Positions 45,579 to 57,923 of a stretch of DNA of 59,791 bases are shown here, one piece after another. The position numbers were made by a program, and so were the translations under genes. This DNA comes from Gamarada debralockiae (taxonomy: Eukaryota > Ascomycota > Leotiomycetes > Helotiales > Hyphodiscaceae), in the NCBI GenBank assembly GCA_002803225.1, contig NXFV01001863.1, positions 1 through 59,791 on the forward strand. Direction: 5' to 3'. Within the stretch, counting starts at the first letter, position 1. Every line of letters begins with the position of its first letter. The notes under the pieces are model-generated. The model was given only the letters and a program-made list of their open reading frames with translations, was not told the DNA's origin and made no database searches.

Positions 45579-45987
45579 CGCTGGCCGCCTTCTTGTGGTG
45601 ATGTTACCGGATTAAATCAGATGCGTATCTTCGTTTCAGTATCATTGTCGCGTCGAGGGATGATTAGCATCAAAGGGCATAGTTGTGGTGAATAGTGAGA
45701 AAGGAGAGTTTCGTTGGAAGATCCTCAACTTATTATTTCTTAAACATGTCCTTAGCTCCGTCATCGCCGGGCTGCCCATTCGTGCTCAAGCTTTGCTTTG
45801 TGCACGTTTTTGTGCAGCCAATCACAGCAATCCTTGAATATTTTATGCACGAGGGGAATGTGGGGCAGTGGAATTTCGCCTTGTCTCCGTAGAACATTCG
45901 ATCAACAAACACCTGCCCTTCTATCAAACAACTTCTCAACAGTCAACATCACGAAAGCTCCCCCAAATCCGACAGAACAACATCGAG
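45579..45987. promoter_or_regulatory. Bidirectional promoter of MDL1 and CDC37
   Basis: 409 bp separate the divergent start codons. GAAATT/TTCC-like words occur, but I could not define a heat-shock element with confidence. No coding sequence is seen. Confidence 0.45.
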
Positions 45988-47659
45988 ATGCCTGTAGACT
46001 ACAGTAAATGGGTAAGTAAAGACTAAGGACTTCTTTTTCCACAAATTCCCATCCTCCTCAACCCACCAGGCTGAGCCTCAAGGCTGACGCTCCCCAGGAC
46101 GCTCTCGAGCTGAGCGACGACTCAGACATCGAAGTGCATCCCAATGTCGACAAACGCTCCTTTATCCGCGCGAAGCAAAATCAAATCCACCAGCAACGCT
46201 TCGAGCGCAAGCACAAAATCGAAACCTACAAGTACGAACGCATCATCAACGATGGCCTTCTCAAGCGCATCAATTCCCTTCTCACAGCTCTACAATCACA
46301 TTCCGCGGAAGCGGAGAAGCGTAGCCCAGATGAGTTGATCTTCCAAGCTATCATGGAGTCGGTTGGAAGTTCTGAAGGCGATACCCCTCCACCCCCACCA
46401 GAAGGCGTTCATACGCAGGAAAAGGAACTGCCGAGTTATTCGAAAATGATGGCTACGCTGGTTGATCAGGTGAAGGCGAAGGTTGATGAGGATAAATCTG
46501 AGAATCGATTTGAGGCATATGTCACGGAGGTTAAGGCACACATTGCGAAGATTGAGGATTTGCAGAAACAGCTTCAGGAGCAGCTTGTTCAGTTGGAGAA
46601 AGAGGATCGGCAGAAGATTACGAGTGAGAGTATACATACTGGATTCGACAGCTCGTTTGTTTCGAAGCCAGAGCACAAGGCGGCCCCTGCGAAGACTACG
46701 AAGACGGAGAAGGCCCAGGCGGTAGAGGTTCTCAACCCGCATGCGCTGGCTAGCCAAGATCCATTGCAGAGAAAAGACAGCCAGCAATCGTCCGGTGCGG
46801 ATGCGGATGTTGACGAGCCGGAGGGCGATGATGAGGATGATGAGGCAGATGTAGAAGCTTCTGAGCTGGGAAAGCAGTTCGCACAGATCAAGATGGGAGA
46901 TTATCGAGCTTGTCTACAATTCATCTCTGCACACCCTGAAGTTGTTGCTGAGAAAGAGACTGATGGTCTGCTGGTTCTGGCATTCAATGCATCAATGGAT
47001 GGCAAGGATGATTATGCTCGGCAGTGCGTACACCAAGGATTACTCCTTCAATACTGCAGAGCATTAGGTCGGGATGGAGTGGGTCTGTTCTTCAAACGTA
47101 TCACAACTCCAGGACACCAAGCTCAGAAAGTCTTCTTCGATGATGTTAACTCAACTTACGCTCGGATTAGGACGAGAACGAAGGAGATTGAGAAGCAGAG
47201 AGCTCAAGAGGAAGCTGATGGAAGCGGTGGCGTTGAGCAAATCCAGTTGCATGCCGTTGATCCTGGAACTACGATTAATATCAAGATCCCTCCCCCGACG
47301 AGCGCGGATCCGGAAGAGGTCAAGGCGAGAGAGCTGTTCAATGCTTTCCCGCCGGGATTGCAGAGAGCGCTGGAGAGTGGCAGTCTGGATGAAGTTAATA
47401 AGGTGTTGGGTAAGATGAGCGTTGAGCAGGCAGAGGAGGTTGTTGGACAATTGAGCGAGGTGAGTTCATACGATGGCAGCTTGGTACGTATGAGAGCTGA
47501 TTGATATTGTAGGGTGGTATGCTATCTCTCGAGGAACAAATCATTGACGCAACAACGGCAGAAGGCCAGGCAGCACTGAAAGAATTTGAAGAACAGGAGA
47601 GAGCAGCACAACAAGAAGCCGCCGCTCTTTCCGAGAAATATGCCGATGATCCAGAATGA
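45988..47659 (+). CDS. CDC37: Hsp90 co-chaperone Cdc37
   Basis: Three exons (45988-46011, 46098-47459, 47513-47659) encode 510 aa. The first exon has only eight codons (MPVDYSKW). The second continues DALELSDDSDIEVHPNVDKR, giving the highly conserved Cdc37 N-terminus with the Ser (in SDDSD) phosphorylated by CK2. A long coiled coil follows (about 30-200; FIRAKQNQIHQQRFERKHKI). The Hsp90-binding core is centred on GDYRACLQFISAHPEVVAEK and QYCRALGRDGVGLFFKRI, and an acidic C-terminal helix ends EKYADDPE. The length is close to yeast Cdc37 (506). It delivers client protein kinases to Hsp90 in the cytosol. The last intron is in the usual 50-bp class. The gene converges with the clathrin light chain gene, with a gap of about 300 bp. 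Confidence 0.95.
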
Positions 47660-47957
47660 ATGATGAGCTATGAGACATGTTGAAGTACGGCCCTTGAGTT
47701 TCGTCGGTTTGGCATTGCGAGAAGGAACAATTTGTAGCAAGTTTAGATCCCCCGAAAGTTAATGGCATCAAACTTCCTCAGATCAAATCACAATGCATAC
47801 TGTAAGCATGAATTATCGTGATATGTGCCTTGTATTTTCTCAACGCCGTAATGCCCAGATCCACCGATCAATCTGACCGGCTCCAGAAAAAACAACCAGC
47901 AATGATCGTACAAGCCATTCCCATCCATCCTTCCACCATTTTCACAAACACACGCAT

Positions 47958-48807
47958 CTAATAACCAGTTGCACCCGGAGCCTTCTCATCTTTCCTCAAA
48001 GACAACAACAACTCCCTAAACTTCTCCTTGCCCGTTCCACTCGCACCACCCTTAACACCCTTCCCGCTCAAATCAACCAACTTCGCAATTCTCTCCCAGG
48101 ACGTTCCACCCGCAGCCGTATCCTCTCTGTTCGCCAAGAACTCTTCAGCGTCACGACGAGTCTGCGCAATGGATTTCTCCTTTTTGGAGTTGTAGTTCTC
48201 GTAGAAGTCGTCGATGTTTTGTTGGGCATTCTTGACGGTTTCTTCTCGGCGGATGGCGGACTTCTCTGCTCGTTCTTGAAGGGAGAGGTCGCGGCGCTCG
48301 CGCCACTGCTTAATTACTTCGGGTTCTTCTTCATCGTCGAAGCGGGGGGCGGAGTAGTTGGATTGGTAGGGTGCTGGGGTTCCAGTGATGGTGCCGCCTG
48401 GAGCTACATTCTATTTGGTACAGTTGTCAGTTATCGGAACGGTATGTGAAGTAGATGGGATAAGTGGATTGAATGGGGAAACCATACCTCGTTCCGCGTA
48501 TCAATAGCAGGAAACGAACTCTCGAACTCAGTGACCTCCTCACCACCTCCACCACCAAGCAAATCATCGCCATCCTCTACAAACGCAGCATTGTCATGGC
48601 CAGTCGCGAATTGATCGGCGTCATCACCCAATAGGGCCTTCTCGCGAGAGAGGAAGTCGTCAGCGCCAGCGGTCTCGAAGCCTGAATCTCCTTTTGGCTC
48701 TGTCGCAGCTGCAGACTTGTTAGGAAAATGAAGTTGTTGATTAGGGGCAGGTTGGGGAGCTTACCACCGGAGTCGAACTCCTCGAGTGAGGGGAATCGGT
48801 CCGCCAT
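47958..48807 (-). CDS. CLC1: Clathrin light chain
   Basis: Three exons on the minus strand (48807-48765, 48708-48488, 48410-47958) give 239 codons (238 aa). The first exon begins MADRFPSLEEFDSG, the typical fungal clathrin light chain start. The first intron's acceptor is the CAG at 48711-48709, which keeps phase (GAATEPKGDS). The N-terminal third is acidic with a poly-Gly run (LLGGGGGEEVTEFESSFPAI), the conserved region near the light-chain consensus. The middle is a charged alpha-helix that binds the heavy chain (EEEPEVIKQWRERRDLSLQE, then TRRDAEEFLANRED). The end matches the family: WERIAKLVDLSGK, then a LLLSLRKDEKAPGATGY tail. It acts on the cytosolic face of vesicles in endocytosis and Golgi-endosome traffic. 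Confidence 0.92.
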
Positions 48808-49250
48808 CTTAATCTCTGTTGGGAGGGTGTGGGCGGAGATGTGGTGGTATTCGCAGGTTGCGTGTTGGCGATAATGGTCTGGAGATGGAAGTTGAATACT
48901 TGGAGCAAGTCCGACTAAAGGAACTTGCCGACACTAAAAGTTAAGGGTTAATGATCATCACGTGATATGAACCCCCTTTCGGAAACAAACAGCTTTAGAG
49001 TGGAATCGACGACTGTAAACCAGTATGTACTTGTATTTATGATTCCGTAAACTTCTAGCCCATCAAGAAGTGAACTCCGCTTCTTTGACAGCATTGATAA
49101 CCCTATCTAGGACCATTTAATTTAGAGCCTCTCAATCATTGGAGTAAAGTGGCATAGCAGGCAGTAAGTTCATTTCAAGCATGCATCTCAAGTATCGTAT
49201 GAATTTCATCTAATCAAAAGCGCAGAAAGGTATCTCATGCAATCCCAGCC
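48808..49250. other. Intergenic gap: clathrin light chain 5' side and FHIP 3' side
   Basis: 443 bp with no gene signal. The side next to 48807 holds the light chain promoter; the side next to 49251 is the 3' end of the FHIP gene, since both genes run on the minus strand. Confidence 0.45.
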
Positions 49251-52200
49251 CTAGACAAACCTCACCTCCCCAAACAAACCCGCTCGAACCTGCACCAGAG
49301 CCGCCAACTCCAGTAAAAACTCCTGCAACACAATGACGTTTGTCAAAACATGGCTCACCGTAACCAGATTCTGCTCTGCTTCCTCTTTCCCTTCCACTTC
49401 CGTTTCGCCTGACAAACTTTCCTCCTCCGTTCCATCCTTGCCCGCCACTTCCTTGCTTTCAGAAGCTCCATCGTTGCTCTGTTCCGCTGCAGGTGAATCC
49501 GTGTCTCTAAGATTAGGGAATGGGATGGGATGCAGTTCCCCTTTGGGGCTCGGCAGTCCGACCTTCCTGGCGAGAATACTTTGGTCTACGGCAGCGAATG
49601 CCGCGAGTTGACTCGCAGGTACTCCTTGCCTCCTCAGTGAGCTCTGAGCATCGCGCAGCGGGCTCGGAGAGAAAGCGCGTGAGCTGCCTCTCGAAGGAGT
49701 TTCTAAGCCCATGGGAAACTGTGGTGGAGGGACAGTACTACGCGAGGTTGTGGGAGTAGCAAAGCCATATCCACCACTCACGGCACCGCTGCGTGGTTGG
49801 TCCTGACTTCGTCGGCCACGCGGAGAGTGTGATCTGGAAGGGGTACCGAGTTCGGGGAATATGCGTTGGGCGAGGGAATCGAAGGTTGTTCTTGGAGGTG
49901 AGGCGGATCGGGAAGATGATTCGAAGCTGCATCGGGGAGGGGGCTGGCGTATGGGTATAGGGGTCGCAGTAGCGGATGACGCTGCTTGGAAGGCGTCACG
50001 GCGTTGTTGGAGGATGTCATCGAATCGGGGGATTTCGGTTCGGTAGGTTGATACTTGGTCGGCGAGAATTTTCAGTTGTTGGAGGAGGGGTGGGATTTGT
50101 GACTCAATCCATTTCGGAGTCCGTCTTGCTTTCTTCAGTGCTCGGATTTGTGCCTTTTCTTGGACTTCGATGGAGTCTCCGACACTATCGAAATAACGAT
50201 CTTCAACGTCTTCTTCCTCTTCGTCTTCGTAGACGCATTTCGAGGGATCAGGGAGCAACCAGCCATCAATGCGCATGAATCCACATGTAGCTAAATCAAC
50301 AATTGCTCCCGTAAGAGATAAATTGGTTTCCACCGAGTTTGTGAAGAAAGTCCCTAGTATTCCAAGGAAAGTCTTGAGCATAGGATCTTCTGGTCTCAGT
50401 GTATGCGGACGAAGATCCCGAGGAGCGCCAGGGATCGTTGCTTGTGCACCTGGTAACTTGGCAGTCCCACCAGCAGACTTGGGTGCTAGGAGATCTATTG
50501 AGCAGTGATGACTTTCCAACACGCTCATACTGTCTTTGATGTGGTTTTCATAAACTTCGTCAAAGTTGTCATCGTTTCCAACATCACCTGCTAAGGAGAG
50601 TAAGAACTCCATATGTCGTTCGTGAGCGCCAACAGTTCGCTGTGGACTATCATCTATGACCTGGCTCGTCCATAAAAGCGTCGTTACGGCATATCGATGA
50701 TGCCGCCTCAAAATAACAGAAACAAGCTGCAAAGTAACAGAGATGGTTTGTTGGCTTTGCGACCTTAAACTACCTTGGATGAGATCAACTAGGTTATATA
50801 AAGCAGGGGTCGATGATATTTCCACGTGACTAGCCATCATCGTTGCAAGATCCATGGATTTTCTTTTCCTGGCAGCACTAACCGACGCTCGTGAGCCAGA
50901 TGGTGTGATCGCTGTGTCTGGCAAGGCAAGTAGGTAGTGTAAGATCAGATGTATCATATCAGGATGCTCCAGAGACTCTAGGATCCGCCGGAGGTATGTC
51001 AGGACTGCCACCGATGATCCTCCATCCACGTCAGATGACTCTAGAAGTGACGGATATCTACAATCATCAGCTCAGAAAACAACAATAAGATACTGAACGT
51101 ACAGTAATTGCTGCAGGAAGATGACCTGGAAATGCTCCAAAAGAGTCTGCTTGACCTCGACCGACTTGCAATGGTTCAGAACATCCTGCCAGAATACCAA
51201 ATGTGAAAGGAATGTTTCCATGTGTCCTTGGAAATCGTGTGACGTCGAGCTGACAATTTCGGAAGTTGTGACAGGATGTTCGTAATCAGAGAGCGCCAGA
51301 ATCGGAGGTAGTTCGTCCCTCGGATGGTCAATCACCAGTTTCCGGCTCAATTGACTATACAAAGCCCCTAGCCCTGTTGCCATGAGCGTTGCAAGATCAC
51401 TCTCAACGATCCATTGCTCCAGAGCCACTGAGTTTGAGGCAGCCTCAATGATATATAAAAGGCCAGTCCTGGCAAAATCTCCAATCCGACCCTCCTGATG
51501 TATGTAATCCAACAGGAGATAGAACAGAGGGAAATCCTCTTTGTGTGTTTTCCCACTAAATTTCTCGTGTGCATCCCTTTCGCTTTCTTCCGATCCATCG
51601 TCACGCTGCTGTGCTGTAAACCAAGCTGGCAAGATCTCTGGATCGAGTCTGATTTTCGTAGTAATGTTGAACGCCAACTCTACCACGTCAATCTCGGTAT
51701 CTAAACCTAGGCGGATACTATTGGCGCCAGTAATGCGAACCAAAAGATTCGTAAGAGCCGTTGAGAAAGCATCATTTTCCACGAAATCCTCTTCCTCGCT
51801 ATCAATGAGAGTTGAAAAGAACCCAACCCCCTCTCTTATGATCCCTTCATTGTATGATGTTGTGGCAATCTTCCCTATCGAGATGTAGATTTGTTTCGAG
51901 GATGCAAAGGTAATACACGGATGCGGAAGCGGTCGTCTCGATTCATCGCTGAGGATAGACGTGAGTTGCTGGAGACTGGCTCGAAGGTTCTCGGCGGCTT
52001 CGTGGTCTTGGGAAAGATTTGACGCTCCACGCCATATTTGCTGGAAACGCCATCAGCAATGTATAACGCATATTCATCATGGACAGTTCCCACCAAAAGC
52101 TGGTTGTATTCCCGCTTAAAGCGCGCCAGACGCTTCTCTGGATTGTTGGAGTTAGCTTTGGCCGCCGGGGCAAGGGACGTGCCAGCTATCAATCGCGACC

Positions 52201-52261
52201 ACTATTTTAACTATTAGACGTGCGGATTTGTGGGAGAGGGTGTCCTTCTTACAAAATCCAT
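49251..52261 (-). CDS. FHF complex FHIP subunit (RAI16-like; FhipA)
   Basis: Four exons on the minus strand (52261-52253, 52201-52094, 52040-51103, 51057-49251) sum to 954 codons (953 aa). The first exon is only nine bases (Met-Asp-Phe), and the second restores the conserved start MDFWSRLIAGTSLAP. Family features include RLARFKREYNQLL near the N-terminus, an alpha-solenoid with FYLLLDYIHQEGRIGDFART and FLSHLVFWQDVLNHCKS, and the diagnostic YLRRILESLEHPDMIHLILH of RAI16-like proteins (PF10257). The C-terminal 300 residues are Pro/Ser-rich and disordered. In Aspergillus nidulans the equivalent protein joins FTS and Hook to link dynein to early endosomes. The same job is likely here: long-range endosome transport along microtubules. 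The model is well supported because all phases match. Confidence 0.9.
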
Positions 52262-53230
52262 GGCTCTATGGAAGTCATAATTTTTGATGTCGCATTGAAC
52301 AAGTAGCTCTCTGGAGACGCCCTCAAACGCGCGAGTCGCGCCTGCTAGGACAGGGGTGCCCGTTGTGGAATTCTAATTCAGCCTTACTTTTATTGCCGAC
52401 CTCCCTAGCCAGTCACAAAGTCTCAAAGCAATCTTCTCCAACCTTCCGCCTCTTCTTGACTTCAGACTTCACTTGCATCCCCGTTACCAACTCGTAGGGT
52501 ACGGTACGTGCTATTGGCATCGGAATGAGCTGCATTCCTTGCCCGAAGAACTGTGTCATTAATGCAGACAGTCTACTTCCTTCCTACTAGAATTGTCAGG
52601 TCTTGCTCGTTATCATGAGGTAGTTCTTCATGGTCTGCTCACCAGAACCGACTATCCTCGTTGTTGTATATGGTTGTGTTTTTGTTATTGGGCTTCAATT
52701 CTGGTAGGGCGAGGTGGGCGGTTGTCGAGTTAGTAGCCAAAAGCAACCCTATTCCGCCGCCCGGGTATTGAGCCAGTGCGCACGAGTATCAGGACTCCAG
52801 CACCAATGGTAGGGCTTAGTATGAGGTTTGAATATAGGTTCCACTTTGTTGGCGGACTCAATAATACTACCACAACAATAACTCCTTGGAAGGAATAATG
52901 AGGGTCACCCTTTTTCTACACCGACGAAATAGGCTTAGCGCCTCCCCGCTCCTTTCCAAGAAATACGGTAGCCGCGTATGGGCCCCTTATGAAAGGTATT
53001 GCCGAGAGAATACTCCCCTTTGTCCCTTTTCATATTGTTCCAATCTCCTATAAGGTCTTGAGGATGGACCCACTTTTCCGATTTCTCGTACAATATTTAA
53101 TATAGTCTCCCTGCTTTCGTTCTCTTGGGGAGTAAGGTCAGTCAATCAATCTCTGCTTTACTGTACCTGTTCCAACAGAAGTTTCCCAGCAATACCCTCT
53201 CCTCACTCGTTCTATCTAGAATCACTCACA
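52262..53230. promoter_or_regulatory. Intergenic region between the divergent FHIP and monooxygenase genes
   Basis: 969 bp with no supported gene. It contains the upstream regions of both divergent genes. The monooxygenase start is preceded by a pyrimidine-rich stretch and CACA, a usual context (CACAATGAAC). No RNA gene is recognised. Confidence 0.4.
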
Positions 53231-55932
53231 ATGAACAAGTCATCGGAGAAGACCTCTGCCTTCAAGGTGATCATTGTTGGCGGTGGAATTGCTGGACTAA
53301 CTTTAGCAAATTCGCTTGAGAGAGCTGGAATTGATTATGTTCTCCTAGAGAGACGAGGAGAGCTCGCTCCACAAGTTGGAGCTTCTATCTGGCTGTTGCC
53401 TAATGGGCTCCGTATCTTGGATCAGCTTGGGGTTTACGATGAAATCAAGTCCAATACGACGCCACCAAGGGGGGATGTTCTATGGGTGGATAACGGCAGA
53501 AAAGTCACCGAGTCTCACTTCGCCGACTTATTCCAGGCTAGGTAATATAAACTTTCACCTTAGATCTTCGATCCCTACTCAGTCGTTGAAGTCTTGCTGA
53601 CTGGGATAGGTTCGGTTATAAGCCCGTCTTTCTTGAACGGCAGATTGTACTTCGCATCCTGTACGAACGCATAGATGATAAATCTAGGATCGTTCCTAAC
53701 AGCCGTGTCATAAATGTGGACCATACTGAAAAAAACGTTGCGGTTCACTGCGACAATGGAGATTCGTATACTGGAGACGTGGTCGTTGGTGCAGATGGTG
53801 TACGCAGTTTCATCAGATCTGAGATGATACGGTATGCTGATCTTCAAAACAAAGTCCTCATGGACACAGATAGGCGAAGTTAGTATCAATTCCCATCCGC
53901 AAGGCGATTGCTGATAGCCTGCGTTTGAAGGTCTCTCGGCAGAATACACATGCCTCTTCGGTATAGCCACTGCAGTTCCTGGTATCGAAGATGGATACAT
54001 CCATCGCGCATATAACAAAGATTTCTCTTTCTCGACAATCGGAGGCAAGAATTCACAGTGTTACTTCTTCGTCTTTAAAAGGCTGGACAGGAGGTATTTC
54101 GGCAAGGAAATCCCTTTTTACAATATAGCGGAGGAGGAAGGCCATGCCAAGGTCTTCCTCAACTGTGTTATTGGCGGCACAAATGGGACGACAAAATTCA
54201 GTGACGTTTGGAGCAGGCGAGTTTCGTCGAAGCTGGTCGCTCTTGAGGAAGCTCACAACGAGAATTGGTGTTGGGGACGGTTTGCTTGCGTCGGCGATTC
54301 CATCCATAAAGTCACACCGAATGCAGGCACTGGGGGGAACGGAGCCATGGAAAGTGCTGCTGCTCTAGCAAACAGTCTCTACACCCTTCTCCACGGCGAC
54401 GGCGATAAGTCTGGCTTTGACGACGTCTCAACGGCTTTGAAACGATACCACATAAACCGCAAGGATCGCATGAAAGTGATCGTCGAAGACTCCAACAGTT
54501 TCACTCGCTACGAGGCGTTCAGGAGCTGGATGGACAGATTCCTGGCTTTGTATTTCGTGCCTTATGCTGGAGACTTCATCGCCAATACATGGAGCAATAC
54601 CATCGTTGGGGCGACCAAGCTAGATTTCCTTCCTCACCCAAATAGGACTGTTGGGGTCACTATGCCTTATCATCTTGAGCGTGGAATCGGTAAAGGGGAG
54701 AGTCTCTGGCGGAGAATGCTCTTTGCACTTCCGCTTATTGCCCTTTGTTGCGTCGCAAATACGACTTTGAACACGATTCTGGGAGCAACCAGCCCCTTTC
54801 TTGAGAAAGCTATTACGACTGGTCGAATTGAGGAGTCTTTCAGTACGGTTTCTGTGCGGAGCATTTTCACGGATTTCAAGGGATTCGATAACTTCGTGCG
54901 CGCTTTTGTGGCTGCATTTACACCTTCAATGGCTGGACTGGATCACAGTAAGATGTATTCTTCCATTGCCCAAGGATCCTTACTAAACGTGTAATTTAGT
55001 AGCTTCTCTTCCTGGGAGTAGCGGGGTTGCGGGTGACTTACTTGCTCCCAAAAGGCTACAGATGATTAGCTTCGTCGCCGATCTAGCCCCCGTCCATGCT
55101 ATTTGGATAATCGAAAGTTTACGTCGAGGGAACGTAATGACGCTCATAACACTGTTCGTACCCTGCCACACCCTCCCTTCAGCATCCTCAACACACTGAC
55201 CTCCCCAGACCCATCCTATTCGCCATCTATTATCAACTCAAAGGCATCGGTCTGGTTGCTCCAATATACTATTTCCTCCACTACATCTCCCTCCCGCCTT
55301 CAAGCTACCACGCCGCAGACAATCGTCTCGTCCGAACATCCTACGCCAAAACCCTCATCCCCACCCTCACCATTGGCTATCTTCTCCCTGCTGTAGGAAT
55401 GTATAGCCCATCATTTTCTTTCGATACTCGTCAGAGATTCAACTTCGTCTGGCAGTTCTTTCCACTGTGGACAAGCATCCTGAGCGGACTCTTCGCACGA
55501 ATGGTCAGAGATACCACTGAGAAAGATAAAGTCAACAATGTCACGGCAGACCTAAATTATCTCCGCGCCACCTATGCTTTCGTAGGTACAATTTCGCTGG
55601 CAGCATACCTTTATGTGTATACAATATCTCCCATTCCTCTCTATAAGATATTTCTGTCGGACGTTAGTGACCCATCTTCGCCGATCGGGAGCTTGACGGA
55701 AGGGAGGGCTAGGTTATTGAAGTATGACTATTTGTTCATGTTTGCCAGTGGGACATTCTGGATTTTGTTGAGCTTTTGGGATTTGAAGAAGGATTGCAGG
55801 CTACATGCGAGCTGGACGAAAATTTTGGGTGCGATGGGAGCGGTAACGGTGGGTTGTGGGCCGGGGACTATGATGGCTGTAATGTGGGCTTGGAGGGAGG
55901 AGATACTGGCTAGAAAGGAGGTCCAGGTCTAA
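53231..55932 (+). CDS. FAD-dependent monooxygenase (paxM-like) fused to a C-terminal membrane domain
   Basis: Five exons (53231-53541, 53610-53878, 53931-54947, 55000-55153, 55209-55932) sum to 825 codons (824 aa). The N-terminal half is a class A flavoprotein monooxygenase: [20 protein letters not shown] (GxGxxG at residues 17-22), [10 protein letters not shown] (about 164-173), and [20 protein letters not shown] (about 312-331), the FAD ribityl-binding GD motif. After about 500 residues there is no stop. An intron with a TACTAAAC branch site leads into a multi-pass membrane segment ([67 protein letters not shown]). The first half resembles the epoxidases of indole-diterpene and meroterpenoid pathways. 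The second half may anchor the enzyme in the ER. No polyketide synthase or prenyltransferase is in the window, so a biosynthetic cluster is not shown. Confidence 0.87.
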
Positions 55933-57322
55933 CTTCTACGTGGTGCTTTCTTCACTACCAGGTGATAATTTATTCGAGAACTTTGCTATGAAACGCTACT
56001 TACGGTAATTAGAGACGGCGCACAAGAACTATCAATTTTCTCTACCTTGAAATCTTCGCTTTCGGCATTCGAGGAGCGATCCTCTCAATATCTTGGTACA
56101 CAGGCCTGTCAATCTGGAAACACAATGTTTTACCAAAATTTTCGCATCATTAGTTCAAAAGCTGTATTCGCAATAAGCCAAGAGGTATCCCAGGAATACC
56201 CGCATGTTCTTTGGTAACCATGCAGAACTATTTGTTTTTCAACCCAAGGCTGGTTAGTTAGCTCGTCACTTGTGCTCAGTCGCTACTCACCCTCGCCTCA
56301 AGCAGTCGACCTGGACGGCCTGAGCAGTCCCTAAGCCGTTGGAGCGCCTCAGTCATATTTCCATCCCTTATCTCTTAAGTTATAATGCTGCATCCTAGCT
56401 AGAACCCTACTGTTTCGCTTTTGTCAGGTTTGACAATGATTCCTAGGAAGCTTGATTAGGCTCTCAAGGATCCCAAACTGGACCCTTACTTGAAATAGAC
56501 CATATTATACCAAGGGCAACTGTTTAAGGAGAGCATGAGGGCCTTGTTGAACAAAATTTCTCTGTTGCCGTCTACTATAAATCCCTTTCTTGCTCCTTAG
56601 TCTATACTACGACTGCTTAACTGCGAGATCACCTGCTTACTTTCTGTGACATCTCTGGCGAATGTCACTCAACTTCATGTAGCACGTGATACGCACTGAC
56701 CAAATATTCACTTGCGAGGCTGAGGCTAAGGATTCGCTAGCGCACTAGCGCGCCCTTCGAATATATCAGGGTTCATGTACTTGTAGAACCTCTCTTCTTC
56801 TTCTTCTCCATAGCTTAGTATTTTGTACAACACAGAAACTTCTGTATATCGTCCCCTTCGCGAGACTCCTTTGTCCATAGCTGTCACATATAGAATTTAT
56901 TAATAGCTTTACAAAGTTATATATTAAGATATTTATTATATATAGTTATTATAAAAGATCATAAGACTTTTTAGACATAGGACGAATTGTGTTTTACTAA
57001 CCTCCTCTCTCTGTTCTAAGAATTTCACTATCTCCTGAAAGAAATGAGTGACCCGTGTCTTTTTAGTGAAGATCGGACTGTGAAATTTCGAAAATTGGTT
57101 TCGATTGCAATACATTTGGACAAAACTCGATAGTTCGAGCAAGCAGCAGTGACGGAGTCTGATTGGTCTTTGATATTCAAAAATCTGTTCTTCTTTTGTG
57201 CCTCTTTACATTCTATATTTTGTCACACCTCTACTCCAAATTTGGCACACGATGCTGAGAAAACCACTCCCCACAATGTCCTTCGAGGCTCTATGAGGGC
57301 ACGACCAGAGTATCCATCATTC
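55933..57322. other. Gap with decayed-looking sequence
   Basis: No supported gene. The stretch near 56500-56600 reads KDPKLDPYLK, then LYQGQLFKESMRALLNK between stops and may be a relic of an unidentified protein. From 56880 to 56960 the sequence is very AT-rich. A GCTAGCGCACTAGCGCGC near-palindrome lies at about 56737-56754. Confidence 0.35.
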
Positions 57323-57885
57323 TCAGATAAAATTACTACTGTTTTGACAAGTGCTTGATCGTTGACCATTTCTTTCGTCCCTGGGTGCAAAATTCACCCT
57401 TGGAACTATAGATTCTACCACAGAAGTATTAATATTAGAGAGCTCTCCTCTTGGATATGTATAAATAGCGGCCTCGACGCAAAGTTGGACTCGACGTCCA
57501 TCATGATTTCTGGCAGTATCTGGCGTGCCTTCCATAGTCTCGACGGTCATAGTAGTTTTGTCTAATCTCGTGCTAGGAAGATATGAGACATTTCATAATC
57601 TTCGATGTTGAGGCATGAATCCGCTTTGGTTATCAAGGCGTCAGTGAACATGTCAATGAAGCGACGCCGTCTCTCTTTCCATTCTTTTATATCTTCACAC
57701 CATGTTGAAAATCCGTCCCAATCCGACACTGACGAATTGTCCAATGTATCCGAGAAGAGAGGCGCAAGGGTTTGAGAAAGCCGAACTGCAAGTCTTTCAG
57801 CTTCTGCGAGAATAAATAGCTTGCGAAATTGTTTTCCATTTATGCGTTCGTTAAGAGCGGCAAGATACAGATTTCTCAAAACCAC
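57323..57885 (-). pseudogene. Relic of a conserved-looking hypothetical fungal gene
   Basis: On the minus strand, 57885-57562 reads a helical protein (LAVRLSQTLAPLF; WKERRRRFIDMFTDALITKA; LNIEDYEM) that ends at a stop. In another frame, 57550-57323 continues with a similar style (TVETMEGTPD; GRRVQLCVEAAIYTYPRGEL). The junction lacks a splice site that would join the frames, so a frameshift is likely. No domain name comes to mind. A short intron mis-model cannot be excluded. Confidence 0.45.
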
Positions 57886-57923
57886 TGCCTCGTCTATTAA
57901 GAAAACATGTCAGCCTTTTATAA

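Noticed and set aside
46296..46891. Minus-strand and alternate-frame open frames of 80-163 codons
   Set aside because: They are shadows of the CDC37 exon, where strongly biased coding sequence keeps other frames open.
53231..55932. A secondary-metabolite cluster around the FAD monooxygenase
   Set aside because: No polyketide synthase, NRPS, terpene synthase, prenyltransferase, P450 or cluster transporter is seen on either side. Mdl1 and FHIP are housekeeping genes.
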